From Pirellula sp. (GTDB lineage: Bacteria; Planctomycetota; Planctomycetia; Pirellulales; Pirellulaceae), in assembly GCA_021300155.1 (NCBI GenBank), contig JAJTID010000015.1, positions 58,470 to 122,469 on the forward strand: DNA of 64,000 nt, in the 5' to 3' direction. Within the stretch, counting starts at the first letter, position 1, and each line of letters opens with the position of its first letter. The position numbers and the translations under genes are program-made. The notes under the pieces were generated by a model. The model saw nothing but the letters and a program-made list of their open reading frames with translations. It was not told the origin of the DNA and did no database searches. Positions 36,488-46,208 of the stretch are shown in pieces.

Positions 36488-37885
36488 ATGCCAAGAACCA
36501 CTTCTTCGCGACGTAGTTTTCTTCAGCAGGGCGCAGCTGCTGCATCCGTTCCGTACTTTTCCTGGAATACGCGACTCCTGGCGGATGAGACTCAATCCAA
36601 GAATGATCGATTTCGATTGGGTGTCATTGGGGCTGGCGGGATGGCGAATGGCAACATGAAAGCCGCAGCAGCGTATTGCGATGTTGTTGCAATCGCAGAT
36701 GTCGACTCGGAGCGCGCCGCTTCTTCGAACGAAGCAATGAGCAAAGGAAAAGCAGATGTCTACTCAGACTATCGAAAGATATTGGAACGAAAGGACATCG
36801 ATGTTATTCACGTTGCAACACCCGATCATTGGCATACCAAACCGTTGGTCGAGGCGATGTTGGCTGGCAAAGATGTCTATTGCGAGAAGCCACTGACATT
36901 GACGATCGACGAAGGAAAACTCATTCGAAAGATACAGCAACAGACCGGGCGAGTGGTGCAGGTGGGTACACAACAACGCAGTACCTTTGAACTCTTTACC
37001 AAAGCTATGGCTATCGTTGCGGATGGACGACTTGGGAAAATAACAAAAGCGACGGTTGCCATTGGGGGAGCGCCCGCGTCGAAAGAGCTTCCGATTGCAA
37101 CTGCACCTGCAAACATCGACTGGGACCGGTGGTTAGGGCCTGCTCCCAAGACAGACTATCGAGTATTGATACCAACGGCCTCCAAGGACAAGTCAGGCAA
37201 ACCAAAGAACGATCGCCCTCAAACCAATTGTCATTATGAATTCCGTTGGTGGTATGAATACTCAGGTGGCAAGCTAACCGATTGGGGGGCTCACCACGTA
37301 GACATCGCTGTCTGGGCTTTGGCCCTCAACGGCCAAACAGCCGGTCCCGTTTCCCTCGGCGGAACCGCAAAACACCCCGTCGATTTCAAGGTTGGTATTC
37401 CAGTCCAAAGAGATCGATACAACACGGCAACCGAGTTTCATTTTGTTGTGAAGTACGCCAACGGTACCGAAATCATTATCGTGAACAATCATCCTGATTT
37501 TGGTAACGGGATCATGCTAGAGGGCGATAAGGCTAAGATGTTTGTGAACCGAGGGAAACTGACAGGGGCTGTTGTCGACGATCTCAAAGACAATCCTCTT
37601 TCCGAGGGTGCTATCCAGCGAGCCTACAAAGGTCTACCGATGGAATCCAATGAACGCAAAGCACATTGGGCCAACTTCTTTCATTGCGTGAAAACCAGAA
37701 AAGAACCTATTTCCGACGTCCACTCCCATATGAAGATGCTCAACATCTGCCATTTGGCAGGAATCTCCGCGAGGCTAGGTCGCGAACTGAAGTGGGACGA
37801 ATCGAGCGAACAGATCCTCGGAGATGATCTAGCGAACAGCATGCTAACCAGAGCGTACCGCAAGGGCTACGAGATCGAAATGTAG
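36488..37885 (+). CDS. Tat-exported Gfo/Idh/MocA oxidoreductase
   Basis: 465 residues. The N terminus TTSSRRSFLQQGAAAASVPY is a twin-arginine leader, so the folded NAD(P)-bound enzyme is probably sent to the periplasm. The Rossmann domain follows (RLGVIGAGGMANGNMKAAAA, HVATPDHWHTKPLVEAMLAG, VYCEKPLTLTIDEGK). The C-terminal domain has FRWWYEYSGGKLTDWGAHHV with conserved Asp and His. Large families of such exported oxidoreductases are typical of planctomycetes and are linked to polysaccharide breakdown. No glycoside hydrolase is adjacent, so the substrate is open. Confidence 0.92.
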   Translation: MPRTTSSRRSFLQQGAAAASVPYFSWNTRLLADETQSKNDRFRLGVIGAGGMANGNMKAAAAYCDVVAIADVDSERAASSNEAMSKGKADVYSDYRKILERKDIDVIHVATPDHWHTKPLVEAMLAGKDVYCEKPLTLTIDEGKLIRKIQQQTGRVVQVGTQQRSTFELFTKAMAIVADGRLGKITKATVAIGGAPASKELPIATAPANIDWDRWLGPAPKTDYRVLIPTASKDKSGKPKNDRPQTNCHYEFRWWYEYSGGKLTDWGAHHVDIAVWALALNGQTAGPVSLGGTAKHPVDFKVGIPVQRDRYNTATEFHFVVKYANGTEIIIVNNHPDFGNGIMLEGDKAKMFVNRGKLTGAVVDDLKDNPLSEGAIQRAYKGLPMESNERKAHWANFFHCVKTRKEPISDVHSHMKMLNICHLAGISARLGRELKWDESSEQILGDDLANSMLTRAYRKGYEIEM

Positions 37886-38107
37886 CGAATTCTGTTCGAT
37901 TCAGTGTCGAGGATCGCATGGCTATCGAGAGCTTTGCGTTTCCAGCCTCCTTCTCGAAACCGACTGCTAATTCAGAATGAAACTGAGCATGACTGCATCG
38001 GGCAAGCGTGAAAACGTCGCCTGCCTCATCTTTATTTCATTCACTTTTCTAAAAAAGACACCCCTGCTCTGGCTGTTTTGCGTCTCGGAAAAAAGTAACC
38101 AGTTCAC

Positions 38108-38560
38108 TTATTTTTTGAACTCGATGGTTTCTTGCTGCTTGCCTCCTTTCACTACGATCTTCAAGCCCGATGTTTCCATATCGTAGTATTTCTCCGGTAG
38201 CTTGACCCAACGGTCAGAAACTTTGCTCGTCTCTTTGCTGCTAGCTTGCATGCTCTTGATGACTTCCGGCGGTAGATTCATCCCCGGTGGGATGGCAGGC
38301 ATCGTCGAAGGCTTTGGCTCGAATTCTCGATTATCGATGCAAATCGATACATCGCCAACTGGAATCTCCACTTTGAAAGTTCCCTCTCGGGGTAACTCGT
38401 AAGTAACCGAGTTGTGGGACGGATCGGAATGACGAAAAGTAAGCAACCCACCCGGAATCGGTTTTCCCTCAAACATCGCGACTCCCGAAACCTCACCCAT
38501 GCGAGGGCCACATCCTACGAACGCAACTAATGCACCCAGCACCAATACTTTATTCCACAT
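38108..38560 (-). CDS. Lipoprotein next to DUF1559 gene
   Basis: 150 residues from ATG 38560 (GTG 38566 in the ORF track is an alternative). The leader VLVLGALVAFVGCGPRMGEV has a lipobox Cys. FEGKPIPGGLLTFRH and ELPREGTFKVEIPVGDVSIC match the beta sandwich of small planctomycete lipoproteins related to carboxypeptidase regulatory domains. These are regularly found just downstream of DUF1559 genes, as here (167 bases, same strand). Role in the envelope unknown. Confidence 0.75.
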   Translation of the reverse strand: MWNKVLVLGALVAFVGCGPRMGEVSGVAMFEGKPIPGGLLTFRHSDPSHNSVTYELPREGTFKVEIPVGDVSICIDNREFEPKPSTMPAIPPGMNLPPEVIKSMQASSKETSKVSDRWVKLPEKYYDMETSGLKIVVKGGKQQETIEFKK

Positions 38561-38624
38561 ACTCACACAGCCTTCATCACTATCGAAACGACGGGATTGA
38601 TCAATGATTCATTATGACAATAGA

Positions 38625-38674
38625 CCGGGAAAGATATCCCGGTCCGTAGCTTGAACGGGACATGCGTCCCGTTC
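38625..38674. repeat. Two adjacent GGGA...TCCC hairpin repeats
   Basis: CCGGGAAAGATATCCCGG (38625-38642) and GAACGGGACATGCGTCCCGTTC (38653-38674, 9-base perfect stem). They belong to the same family as the cluster at 15.2 kb. They lie between the DUF1559 gene and the lipoprotein gene and might also end transcription. Confidence 0.65.
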
Positions 38675-38727
38675 TAACGATGAATACACGTTGCAATTCA
38701 ATACGAAAATACTAAACAACAAGAGTG

Positions 38728-39777
38728 CTATTCGACATCGCGATTCACTTCACCACCCGTTGGGGTCAGCAGTTCAAACCAAATAACATTGTCCATGCTG
38801 CCGGAGATGCCGCGGATACTGCCATCCGATAAACCGACTTGCATGCTGATGTGTTGCGTTGAAGCCAACCTTCGATCGCAGTTCCCGCCCTCTCCGGAGC
38901 TAGCAAGCGGATTTCTTGGATTGACTTGAAACTTCGAATTCGGACCGAAGGTAAAGATCACACCATCGCGACCTCGCCCACCACCGAAAACTCCAGATAA
39001 CCGATCTCCTGGGTAGCTATCGGCGGGAACACCTGAGCTTGGGTTTCCACCACCGGCAGCACCGATACGAAACACACCTCGCATCCACCAATTGCCTCCC
39101 GGTCGTCCAGTACCATCGCACCGTGAAAGTTTCTCAGCAAACATAATGGTGTTGGATGTTCCATCGGTAAGCGTGCCAAAGTTAGCTCGTGCATCCCAGC
39201 AGGTCTCCCACGGATTTCCTGCACTACCACAAACGACAGCACGGTTGTTGACCCCACCAAACACTAAAAAGTTACCAGCATAAGAAGCATCACCGGGAGT
39301 CCAATCCAGGCCGTTTCCTAACGTACTATCACTAGGGCATTGATACGTCGACATCCGCGTCTGACGAAGCCATGTTCTACTACCGGTATTCACCGAACCC
39401 CACGTAGGCCATACGAAACCGAGATTAGTAATGTTGGTACCAGGTGCGGCCTGACCAACGGCTGCACCTAAGTCGCAATTGCCCGCCATCTCAAACACAT
39501 TCTTCTGTTCGATAAAGGGCAGCAAGTGAAAGTACAACGGCGCATACCATGCTCCACCGTAATTCCCTGCTTGCGGCGGGAATCGTCGATGGGTGTCATG
39601 CGCATTGTGTGTCGCCAGTGCCTGCTGCTTAAGATTGTTTTGGCACTGCATACGTCTCGCTGCTTCGCGAGCCGCTTGGACTGCAGGCAATAACAACCCA
39701 ACCAAAATACCTATGATTGCAATTACCACCAAAAGCTCCACCAGCGTGAAGCCCCGAACTAGATACTTCTTCCCCAC
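38728..39777 (-). CDS. DUF1559 prepilin-like protein
   Basis: 349 residues. The N terminus [20 protein letters not shown] is a type IV prepilin/pseudopilin signal with cleavage after Gly and Glu at +5, followed by [17 protein letters not shown], the hallmark of the DUF1559 family greatly expanded in planctomycetes. The C terminus holds the family's H...DG motif ([16 protein letters not shown]). Start is GTG 39777 with GGAG 7 bases upstream. These proteins are thought to be surface pseudopilins or part of the unusual planctomycete envelope; their actual role is not established. Confidence 0.95.
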   Translation of the reverse strand: MGKKYLVRGFTLVELLVVIAIIGILVGLLLPAVQAAREAARRMQCQNNLKQQALATHNAHDTHRRFPPQAGNYGGAWYAPLYFHLLPFIEQKNVFEMAGNCDLGAAVGQAAPGTNITNLGFVWPTWGSVNTGSRTWLRQTRMSTYQCPSDSTLGNGLDWTPGDASYAGNFLVFGGVNNRAVVCGSAGNPWETCWDARANFGTLTDGTSNTIMFAEKLSRCDGTGRPGGNWWMRGVFRIGAAGGGNPSSGVPADSYPGDRLSGVFGGGRGRDGVIFTFGPNSKFQVNPRNPLASSGEGGNCDRRLASTQHISMQVGLSDGSIRGISGSMDNVIWFELLTPTGGEVNRDVE

Positions 39778-40169
39778 AATAAATCTCCAATATGAAACAA
39801 CACATCAAAGTTAGAAAACAAATCGGTTTCGACTCGCGAGCTTAAAATGATATCGGATCAACATCAGCGATCGCAACGGGGCTCAAGGCAACATTATTGC
39901 GTTTATTTACGAAATTCGGCCCCCCCTAGACCAAACGGAGGGTGAATCGAGTCTGCCTCACCTATACAGTTGCCGTCAAGAATCGAAGTACGCAGGGACC
40001 TCTAGTATTCCTAAGACGGCAAACAAAAAGGGCAGGGCAAAAGCCGTTTTATAAAGTGCCGGGCACATTAGCTGCAGGCCCCATTGCGGCAACTTCCCGG
40101 GAAGGTGTCTGCTCGATACCATGGCCCCAAGCAACGGTCATTGATTGAAATTTGTGGCTGTTGCTCTCG
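39778..40169. other. Gene-free stretch between DUF1559 and DHDPS-family genes
   Basis: About 390 bases. A run of eight C (CGGCCCCCCC) lies near 39920; small palindromes GTGCCGGGCAC and CTTCCCGGGAAG stand near 40060 and 40098. The ORF at 39942-40148 has no recognisable domain. Both flanking genes are on the minus strand, so the left part should hold the DUF1559 promoter. Confidence 0.4.
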
Positions 40170-41117
40170 TTAAGCGTTCGCACCCTGCCATGCAGACCAC
40201 CAGGCTCGAAACTGCTGCCATTGCAACTCTAAAAAGGCTTTTTGGCTTTTGGACAGTGCATCACATTCTTGGAGCTGAAGCTCATACTCTGAGTTTCCTT
40301 CAAGCACCATGAGATGCTTGTAATACAAAACGAGATCCGGACCTTCATCAAAGGTTGACAAAACCTGAAGCGCATCCCCCAGCTCCTTAGCCCAAGTTTT
40401 CGCTTGATGGTCGCCCGCCACTGCTTTTTCGCAGAGAGCCACCAAACGAAGAACCTCCTTTGGTAACGCATTTCCGACGCCAGTAATCGCGCCGGCAGCC
40501 CCGCAATAGAGGAAACCGTGCACTACTTGCGTATCCACTCCGACCATCAAGGACAACTCGGGGTCGCCACTTGTGATATGTTCGGCTGCATAGTCTAGCG
40601 AAGCGGCGCCTCCGAACTCTTTGAATCCAACAAGACTGGGGTACTTAGTCCGTAACTCAAAAAACAAATCGGCTTTCGTTTGAAACCCATAATATGGACT
40701 GTTGTAAATGACGGCGGGCAATGATGGGGCGGCAGATAAGATTTTCGAGAAATGGTCGTACTGAGCAGCCTTGGATGTCCCTCGCGAAAGAACACGCGGG
40801 ATCACCATCAACCCAGCCGCACCGACCTTTTCCGCATGCGCCGCGTGAGCGGCCGCAAATGTCGAATTCTGCGCCCCGGTCCCAACCACTACGGGCACCC
40901 CAGCCTTCACAAGCTCGGCAACCCCAGTTTGCCGTTCTGCTTCAGACAACAACGGCCAGTCCCCCATCGAACCGCAGTAGATAACTGCCTTCATTCCTGA
41001 ACTGATGAGATGCTTACCTTTTGCAACGAGCGCATCAAAATCCGGCTTGCGGTTCTTCAAACAGGGGGTCATCAATGCAGGCATACAGCCACGGAAAAAA
41101 TGGTCAGGTCGCGTCAC
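40170..41117 (-). CDS. Dihydrodipicolinate synthase/NAL-family aldolase
   Basis: 315 residues of the DapA/N-acetylneuraminate lyase TIM-barrel family. Schiff-base Lys is K166 in SLVGFKEFGGAAS and the partner Tyr is Y138 in PAVIYNSPYYGF. The substrate loop reads YCGSMGDWPLLSEAER in place of the usual GTTGE, so it is probably not the lysine-pathway enzyme but a lyase for a keto-acid sugar or hydroxyproline-type substrate. Start is GTG 41117 with GGAG 8 bases upstream. A second, more divergent relative is at 52.1 kb. Confidence 0.88.
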   Translation of the reverse strand: MTRPDHFFRGCMPALMTPCLKNRKPDFDALVAKGKHLISSGMKAVIYCGSMGDWPLLSEAERQTGVAELVKAGVPVVVGTGAQNSTFAAAHAAHAEKVGAAGLMVIPRVLSRGTSKAAQYDHFSKILSAAPSLPAVIYNSPYYGFQTKADLFFELRTKYPSLVGFKEFGGAASLDYAAEHITSGDPELSLMVGVDTQVVHGFLYCGAAGAITGVGNALPKEVLRLVALCEKAVAGDHQAKTWAKELGDALQVLSTFDEGPDLVLYYKHLMVLEGNSEYELQLQECDALSKSQKAFLELQWQQFRAWWSAWQGANA

Positions 41118-41511
41118 AATGATTACTCCACAGACTCATAAGGTTAAAAAACAATGAAGATCAGGTTAACGGCTTCACTGAAAACCGACACGAAACACAA
41201 AGGAAGAAAAACCTGCACTAAACCCGACCTTAAGGCAGACAAAAGCCATAGATGCAAAATTTTATTGTTTTTTTGTTTGCCTCAATATCGAACGTCTTCG
41301 CCAGTCATGATGCGCATTTCATCACCACCGATACGCGCAGCGCATAATTATCGATACCACAGCCTATTTGCAGGATCTTCCCCAAGGATCGTAACTCATT
41401 CTGCCGATGCTTGCTGATAGCAAACCGGCCACACCAGGCGCCCTTTGCGAGGTCGTAGCTGCCCCCAGCAATCACTCCCACGTTACAAGCCTGAAACCGA
41501 CGCCTACGAAT
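41118..41511. other. Gene-free stretch upstream of DHDPS-family gene
   Basis: About 390 bases, AT-rich in part (TTTTATTGTTTTTTTG near 41260). No gene is supported. It likely contains the promoter of the minus-strand aldolase gene. Between the next hairpin and rpsG, GACGACGGACCAAA(T/G) occurs twice in tandem (41632-41663). Confidence 0.4.
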
Positions 41512-41543
41512 AAATAACGCGATGCTTGCACATCGCGTTATTT
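41512..41543 (-). terminator. Terminator-like hairpin after rpsL-rpsG
   Basis: A perfect 13-base stem AAATAACGCGATG / CATCGCGTTATTT with a 6-base loop (CTTGCA on the plus strand). On the minus strand it follows rpsG by about 135 bases and ends in TTATTT, fitting an intrinsic terminator for the ribosomal protein operon. Confidence 0.7.
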
Positions 41544-41677
41544 GCGTTTATGAACATGATTTTCTGACTAGACAGTCCGCTGACAAAAAAGCCTTAACCG
41601 CCAGTAATTGCTGGGGAATCCATCCGCTCGGGACGACGGACCAAATGGACGACGGACCAAAGCTACGAGCCAACTGT

Positions 41678-42148
41678 CTACCAAGCGAAGTGGGCGAATG
41701 CCTTGTTAGCATCGGCCATTCGGTGTGTATTTTCTCGCTTGGTGATTGCAGTACCTTCTTTTCGGTAAGCAGCCATCAACTCTTCTGCGAGCTTCAGATG
41801 TGTGGCTCGACCCTTCTTGTCGCGAACAGCACCCAACACCCATCGGAAAGCCAGGCTTTGCTGACGGTTCTTGTTGACTTGCATTGGCACTTGATACGAT
41901 GCACCACCAACTCGCTTCGATCGCACTTCGATGTAAGGCTTTACGTTTTCGATCGCTTGCTCGAAAACTTCGATCGAAGGACGATCCTTGACTTTCTCAG
42001 CGATTTCGTCGAGAGCGGAGTAGAAAACTCCTTGTGCCGTGGATTTCTTGCCGTCGTACATCAAGCAATTGATGAACTTCGATGCGAGCAACGAGTTGTA
42101 TCGTGGGTCAGGTCGAAGTGAAGTTCTGGATGCGGTGATCTTTCCCAT
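41678..42148 (-). CDS. rpsG: 30S ribosomal protein S7
   Basis: 156 residues. Binds the 3' major domain of 16S rRNA and nucleates the head of the small subunit. Recognised by [70 protein letters not shown] and [20 protein letters not shown]. It follows rpsL by 108 bases on the same strand. The usual next genes fusA and tuf are absent; a terminator-like hairpin and then unrelated genes follow. Confidence 0.97.
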   Translation of the reverse strand: MGKITASRTSLRPDPRYNSLLASKFINCLMYDGKKSTAQGVFYSALDEIAEKVKDRPSIEVFEQAIENVKPYIEVRSKRVGGASYQVPMQVNKNRQQSLAFRWVLGAVRDKKGRATHLKLAEELMAAYRKEGTAITKRENTHRMADANKAFAHFAW

Positions 42149-42256
42149 GTCAGCTATTTCGTCCGATGCTTATCTGTCGTCTATGATTTATTTAGGGAGA
42201 GCGAGGAGATGTGCCTTAACTTGAGGAACAAACCAAGCAACTGAAACTATTCTCAA

Positions 42257-42625
42257 CTATGCCTTTTTCGCACCATAACGGCTGCGAGATTGCTTTCTAC
42301 CATTCACACCCAGCGTATCGCGGCAACCTCGGACCACTTGATAACGAACCCCTGGAAGATCGCGAATACGACCACCACGGATCAGAACAATCGAGTGCTC
42401 CTGAAGGTTATGGCCTTCACCAGGTATGTAAACCGTGACTTCCTTGCTATTGCTCAACCGGACCCGCGTGATCTTACGCAAGGCGGAGTTAGGCTTTTTC
42501 GGAGTCATCGTCCTAACCAACAAACAAACCCCCTGCTTTTGCGGGCATTGCTGCAAAACAGGACTCTTTGTCCGATTCTTTTGGATAACTCGATTTCGAC
42601 GAACCAATTGATTGATGGTTGGCAT
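42257..42625 (-). CDS. rpsL: 30S ribosomal protein S12
   Basis: 122 residues, decoding-centre protein. The N terminus [12 protein letters not shown] and the conserved segments [40 protein letters not shown] and [12 protein letters not shown] are canonical. The Lys of TPKKPNSAL, the site of many streptomycin-resistance changes in other bacteria, is the wild-type residue. The gene starts 91 bases after the end of tRNA-Leu on the same strand, so the tRNA may be processed from a shared transcript. Confidence 0.98.
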   Translation of the reverse strand: MPTINQLVRRNRVIQKNRTKSPVLQQCPQKQGVCLLVRTMTPKKPNSALRKITRVRLSNSKEVTVYIPGEGHNLQEHSIVLIRGGRIRDLPGVRYQVVRGCRDTLGVNGRKQSRSRYGAKKA

Positions 42626-42716
42626 ACTAAAGCTTTTTCAAGGAAATTCAAACGTCTACCTGATCAGCGACCTTCCGCTCCACTTCGCAACCAAACTCGA
42701 AACAACGAATTTGAAA

Positions 42717-42799
42717 TACCAAAGGTGGGAGTCGAACCCACACGTCCGTGAGGACACAGGATTTTGAGTCCAGCGCGTCTGCCATTCCGCCACTTTGGC
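42717..42799 (-). tRNA. tRNA-Leu (anticodon CAA)
   Basis: 83 bases on the minus strand. Acceptor GCCAAAG/CTTTGGT with a G-U first pair, D-arm GCG...CGC, anticodon loop CTCAAAA giving CAA (reads UUG), long variable arm GTCCTCACGGAC and T-arm GTGGG-TTCGACT-CCCAC. CCA is not encoded. The anticodon stem CTGGA/TCCTG has one U-U mismatch at the second pair. Confidence 0.93.
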
Positions 42800-42976
42800 G
42801 GCGATAGGTGCTGATCCCCTAGCTTCAGAGAAAACGAAAGATCCTCTGGAGTTTTTAGGGACGGAAAGTGTACTAGTCAGGACATAGGATCGGCAAGTCC
42901 AACGCTCCATTTTCTCCTGTTTTTGTCGCCAAGATTTCAATTCCGCAACAAGAATTCCAGCGACGGCTCGCTCAAA

Positions 42977-45018
42977 TTACCAAATTCTCACTCTTTTTTC
43001 GGGTGCGATGTACATTCCTGAGCCAGGTTTCACTTGAAATGCTTCGTAAAAAGCGTCCATGTTAGACACGATTCCGTTGCAACGGTATTGGCTTGGGGAA
43101 TGGGGGTCATTTGCCAATCGCTTCTTGAGCTCGGGCTCCCGATACTTGCGTCGCCACACCTGTGCCCACCCTGCAAAAAACCGTTGTTCGCCGGTCATTC
43201 CATCGATTACTGGAGACGGTTTGCCCCCGAGCGACAATTTGTAGGCAGTAAATGCAACCGCCAGTCCTCCCAAATCTCCTATGTTTTCACCGAGGGTAAA
43301 CTCGCCGTTCACCTTCATGCCTGGCAACGGTTCGTAACTGCTATACTGATTGACGAGCAATTTCGAGCGACTTTGAAACTCGGCTTCGTCGTTCGGCGTC
43401 CACCAATTTCGAAGGTTTCCTTTTCCGTCGAATCTCGCTCCCGAATCGTCGAAACCGTGCTGATCTCGTGACCTATCACAGCCCCGATCCCTCCGTAGTT
43501 GACCGCATCATCTGCTTCGAGATTGAAAAAAGGTGGCTGAAGAATCGCTGCTGGAAAGACAATCTCATTCATCGTCGGATTGTAGTACGCGTTGACCGTC
43601 TGCGGCCCCATGTACCACTCTTCGCGATTTACCGGTTTACCCAGTTTTTGCAAAGCATAATTGTGCTCGAACTCAGCGATCTGACTCACATTCGCGACCA
43701 CATTCTTCGGATCCATAGAAACGGACGAATAGTCTTTCCATTTCTTCGGCTTTCCAATTTTCGGATTAAATGTGGATAGTTTTTGCAGGGCTTCTTTCTT
43801 GGTCCCTTGCCCCATCCACTCAAGTTGATTGATTCGGATCTCAAAGGCCTTCAGCAGATTCTTGATCAATTGATCCATCTTCTCTTCGGCTCGTTGGGTG
43901 TAATACTTCTCGACATAAAGCTGCCCAACAGGCATTCCCAAAAGTCCGTTGCACGCATTCACGGCACGGCGTTCCAACGGCTCTTGCTCCTCAACTCCAC
44001 TGAGGGTCGTTTCGAAAAAGGCAAAGTGCTTGGCCTCTAGCGATTCACTCAAAATGGGGGCATAGTTATTGAGTGCCTGAAACGCCAACGCAGCCTTCAA
44101 TACCTCAATGTCCGTCTTTTCAAAGAGCTTGTTCATCGCCTCAAAAAAGCTTGGCTGGCCAATCACAAGCTCTGCATCCAGCTTGAGCCCCGTTGTGGTT
44201 GCGTAAGCGTTCCAATCGAGCGATGGAATCGACTTCGCGAAATCCGCAGTAGTCATTTTGTTGTACTGCTTGACGGGATCTCGCAACTGTACTTTCGTCC
44301 ATTGGATCTTGGCCATTTCAATCTCAAGATCCACGATTTTGTTGGCAAATTCAGCAGGGGCGGGCCATTGCAACTCCATGAGCATCGACTCTACATACTT
44401 GCGATAGGCCGCGAGTGGCGCTTCGAATTTCGCATCCAAATAGTAATCGCGATCGGGCAAGGTCGTCCCTCCCTGCCCAACATAGATGGCATATTGATCC
44501 GATCGTTTCGCATCGGAATCCACATACACCCCGAAAAGCGCCGATACCCCTTTTCGTCCTAACTCACCCGCCACTCGCATGTAATCGGATTTTGTTTTGA
44601 TCGACTCCACCGTTTTGATCATCGGTAGAACAGGACTGATTCCGAGCTTATTTCTAGTCGCGATGTCGGTATACGATTTGTAGAAATCACCGACTTGGCG
44701 AGCAATGGAGGATGGGTTCGGTGTTTGGCTCGCGCTCTCAATGAGCCGCCGAATTGCATCTTTTGTCTCGATATCGAGAGCCGTGAATGAACCGTAATCG
44801 GACTGATCGTCTGGAATCGGTGTGTTCTTCAACCATACATCGTTGACATAACGAAAAAAATCGTCCGATGGACTGATCTCTTTGCTGATGTTCTGAATGT
44901 CGATCCCAGAAACTTGCCCCCACAAGGGTTTGCAAGGCCCCTGCCATCCGAGGCACCCTGTCAGCGTAAACGTTGCGATAGCCAATCGCAGGGAATATTT
45001 TTTCATGGTTTTGGACAT
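42977..45018 (-). pseudogene. M13-family metallopeptidase broken by a frameshift in its zinc motif
   Basis: Two overlapping-frame ORFs make one M13 (neprilysin/PepO-like) protein of about 680 residues with a lipoprotein-like leader (TFTLTGCLGW). The first ORF runs from 45018 to GAVIGHEIS and then falls out of frame; the second resumes and holds GENIGDLGGLAVAFTAYKLS and the typical C terminus ending in VRIW. At about 43458 (plus strand CCGTGCT, expected CCGTGGCT) one base is missing: restoring it reads GHEIS-H-GFDDSG, the exact HExxH zinc motif. Both halves are otherwise uninterrupted, so the break is recent or a sequence error. The intact enzyme would cut small peptides outside the cytoplasm. 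Confidence 0.88.
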
Positions 45019-45122
45019 AACCTTAAGAGCTACAAGATGGTGAAATGAATCTGCTTCGGTATTCTATCGAAGTGTGAAGTAGTTGCGAGTCGTCTGTAGT
45101 TTCCTCCTAGCTAGGTGTCGTG

Positions 45123-46208
45123 ATGCGATTGATTCTGATGGGCACAGGCCCTTTTGCTGTCCCAAGCTTTCAAGGCTTGAGAGTGCAGGGGCACGATGTA
45201 GCCGCTGTAGTCACTCGACCGGAAGTCCCATCGGCGAACACCAAAAAGCCAACGCCCATAAGCCCCGTACGATCTTGGGCAGAGAGTTGCTCGCTAACGG
45301 TTACGTCCCCCGCTTCCATCAACTCCGTCGAATCGATCGAATGGTTGCGATCGCTGCAAGCCGATTTACTAGTCGTTTGTGATTATGGGCAAATCCTATC
45401 CTCCGAGTGCTTGTCGGTTTCTCGACTGGGAGGAATCAATCTTCACGGTTCATTGCTACCCAGACACCGTGGAGCCGCTCCCGTCCAATGGTCAATTCTT
45501 AGTGGTGACCAAAATGCTGGCGTATCGATCATCCACATGACGCCTGGTTTAGATGCTGGTCCCGTGATCGTTCAAGAGTCGACGCAGATCGCGCCTACCG
45601 AGAATGCATTCCAATTGGAATCTCGACTCAGCACCCTAGGCACGAAAGCAACATTGCATGCCGTTGACCTATTACAGAATTGGAATCCCGCATCAACCGA
45701 ATCGATTGGACTACCACAAGACAAATCGCAAGCGACCAAAGCGCCTCGATTGAGCAAAGCAGACGGTGCTCTGGTCGCCGACAGCCTGTTGAAGTATCTC
45801 GATCGGCAAATTCGTGGGCTATATCCATGGCCTGGCTGCTACGGCAACTTGATCTTCCCCAATGGCCAAGCGTTGCGAGTCATTGTGCACGAAGCTAGCC
45901 CACTGCCGATCGACACAGCACTGCTTCCCGCTTCGGTGAGAGATGCCTGGGATATCGGTAGATTGATTTATGGTGAGAAGGCAAAGCAGCTTCAAAACCA
46001 TCTTGATAGCCAGGAGGATATCTCTCTCGGCTTGATCGCAATTGACGGCTTGTTGCTTTTGAAGAGCTTGCAACCCGCGGGCAAGAAGCAGATGACGGCC
46101 GACGAGTTCCTACGCGGCTATTCCCGCATGGAGTGGATTCGACTAGCACCGCTCCTTGAGCCAAATAGTCTATTGGCAAGAATGAAATTACTGGAGACTG
46201 CGACATGA
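45123..46208 (+). CDS. fmt: Methionyl-tRNA formyltransferase
   Basis: 361 residues from ATG 45123 (GTG 45120 in the ORF track is less likely). Formylates initiator Met-tRNA with 10-formyl-tetrahydrofolate. Clear signs are MGTGPFAVPSFQGLRVQGHD, INLHGSLLPRHRGAAPVQWS with the catalytic Asn-His pair, and SIIHMTPGLDAGPVIVQ. The C-terminal OB-like tRNA-binding part (QIRGLYPWPGCYGNL) is present. Its stop overlaps the next start by ATGA (46205-46208). The deformylase gene def is not alongside. Confidence 0.96.
   Translation: MRLILMGTGPFAVPSFQGLRVQGHDVAAVVTRPEVPSANTKKPTPISPVRSWAESCSLTVTSPASINSVESIEWLRSLQADLLVVCDYGQILSSECLSVSRLGGINLHGSLLPRHRGAAPVQWSILSGDQNAGVSIIHMTPGLDAGPVIVQESTQIAPTENAFQLESRLSTLGTKATLHAVDLLQNWNPASTESIGLPQDKSQATKAPRLSKADGALVADSLLKYLDRQIRGLYPWPGCYGNLIFPNGQALRVIVHEASPLPIDTALLPASVRDAWDIGRLIYGEKAKQLQNHLDSQEDISLGLIAIDGLLLLKSLQPAGKKQMTADEFLRGYSRMEWIRLAPLLEPNSLLARMKLLETAT

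Noticed and set aside
41522-42121. 199-codon plus-strand ORF
   Set aside because: It lies antisense to rpsG, whose identity is certain.
42977-43360. Separate small gene for the M13 C-terminal fragment, or a programmed frameshift
   Set aside because: The fragment aligns as the direct continuation of the upstream ORF; no slippery heptamer, stem or internal ribosome site is evident, and the single missing base falls in a catalytic codon.
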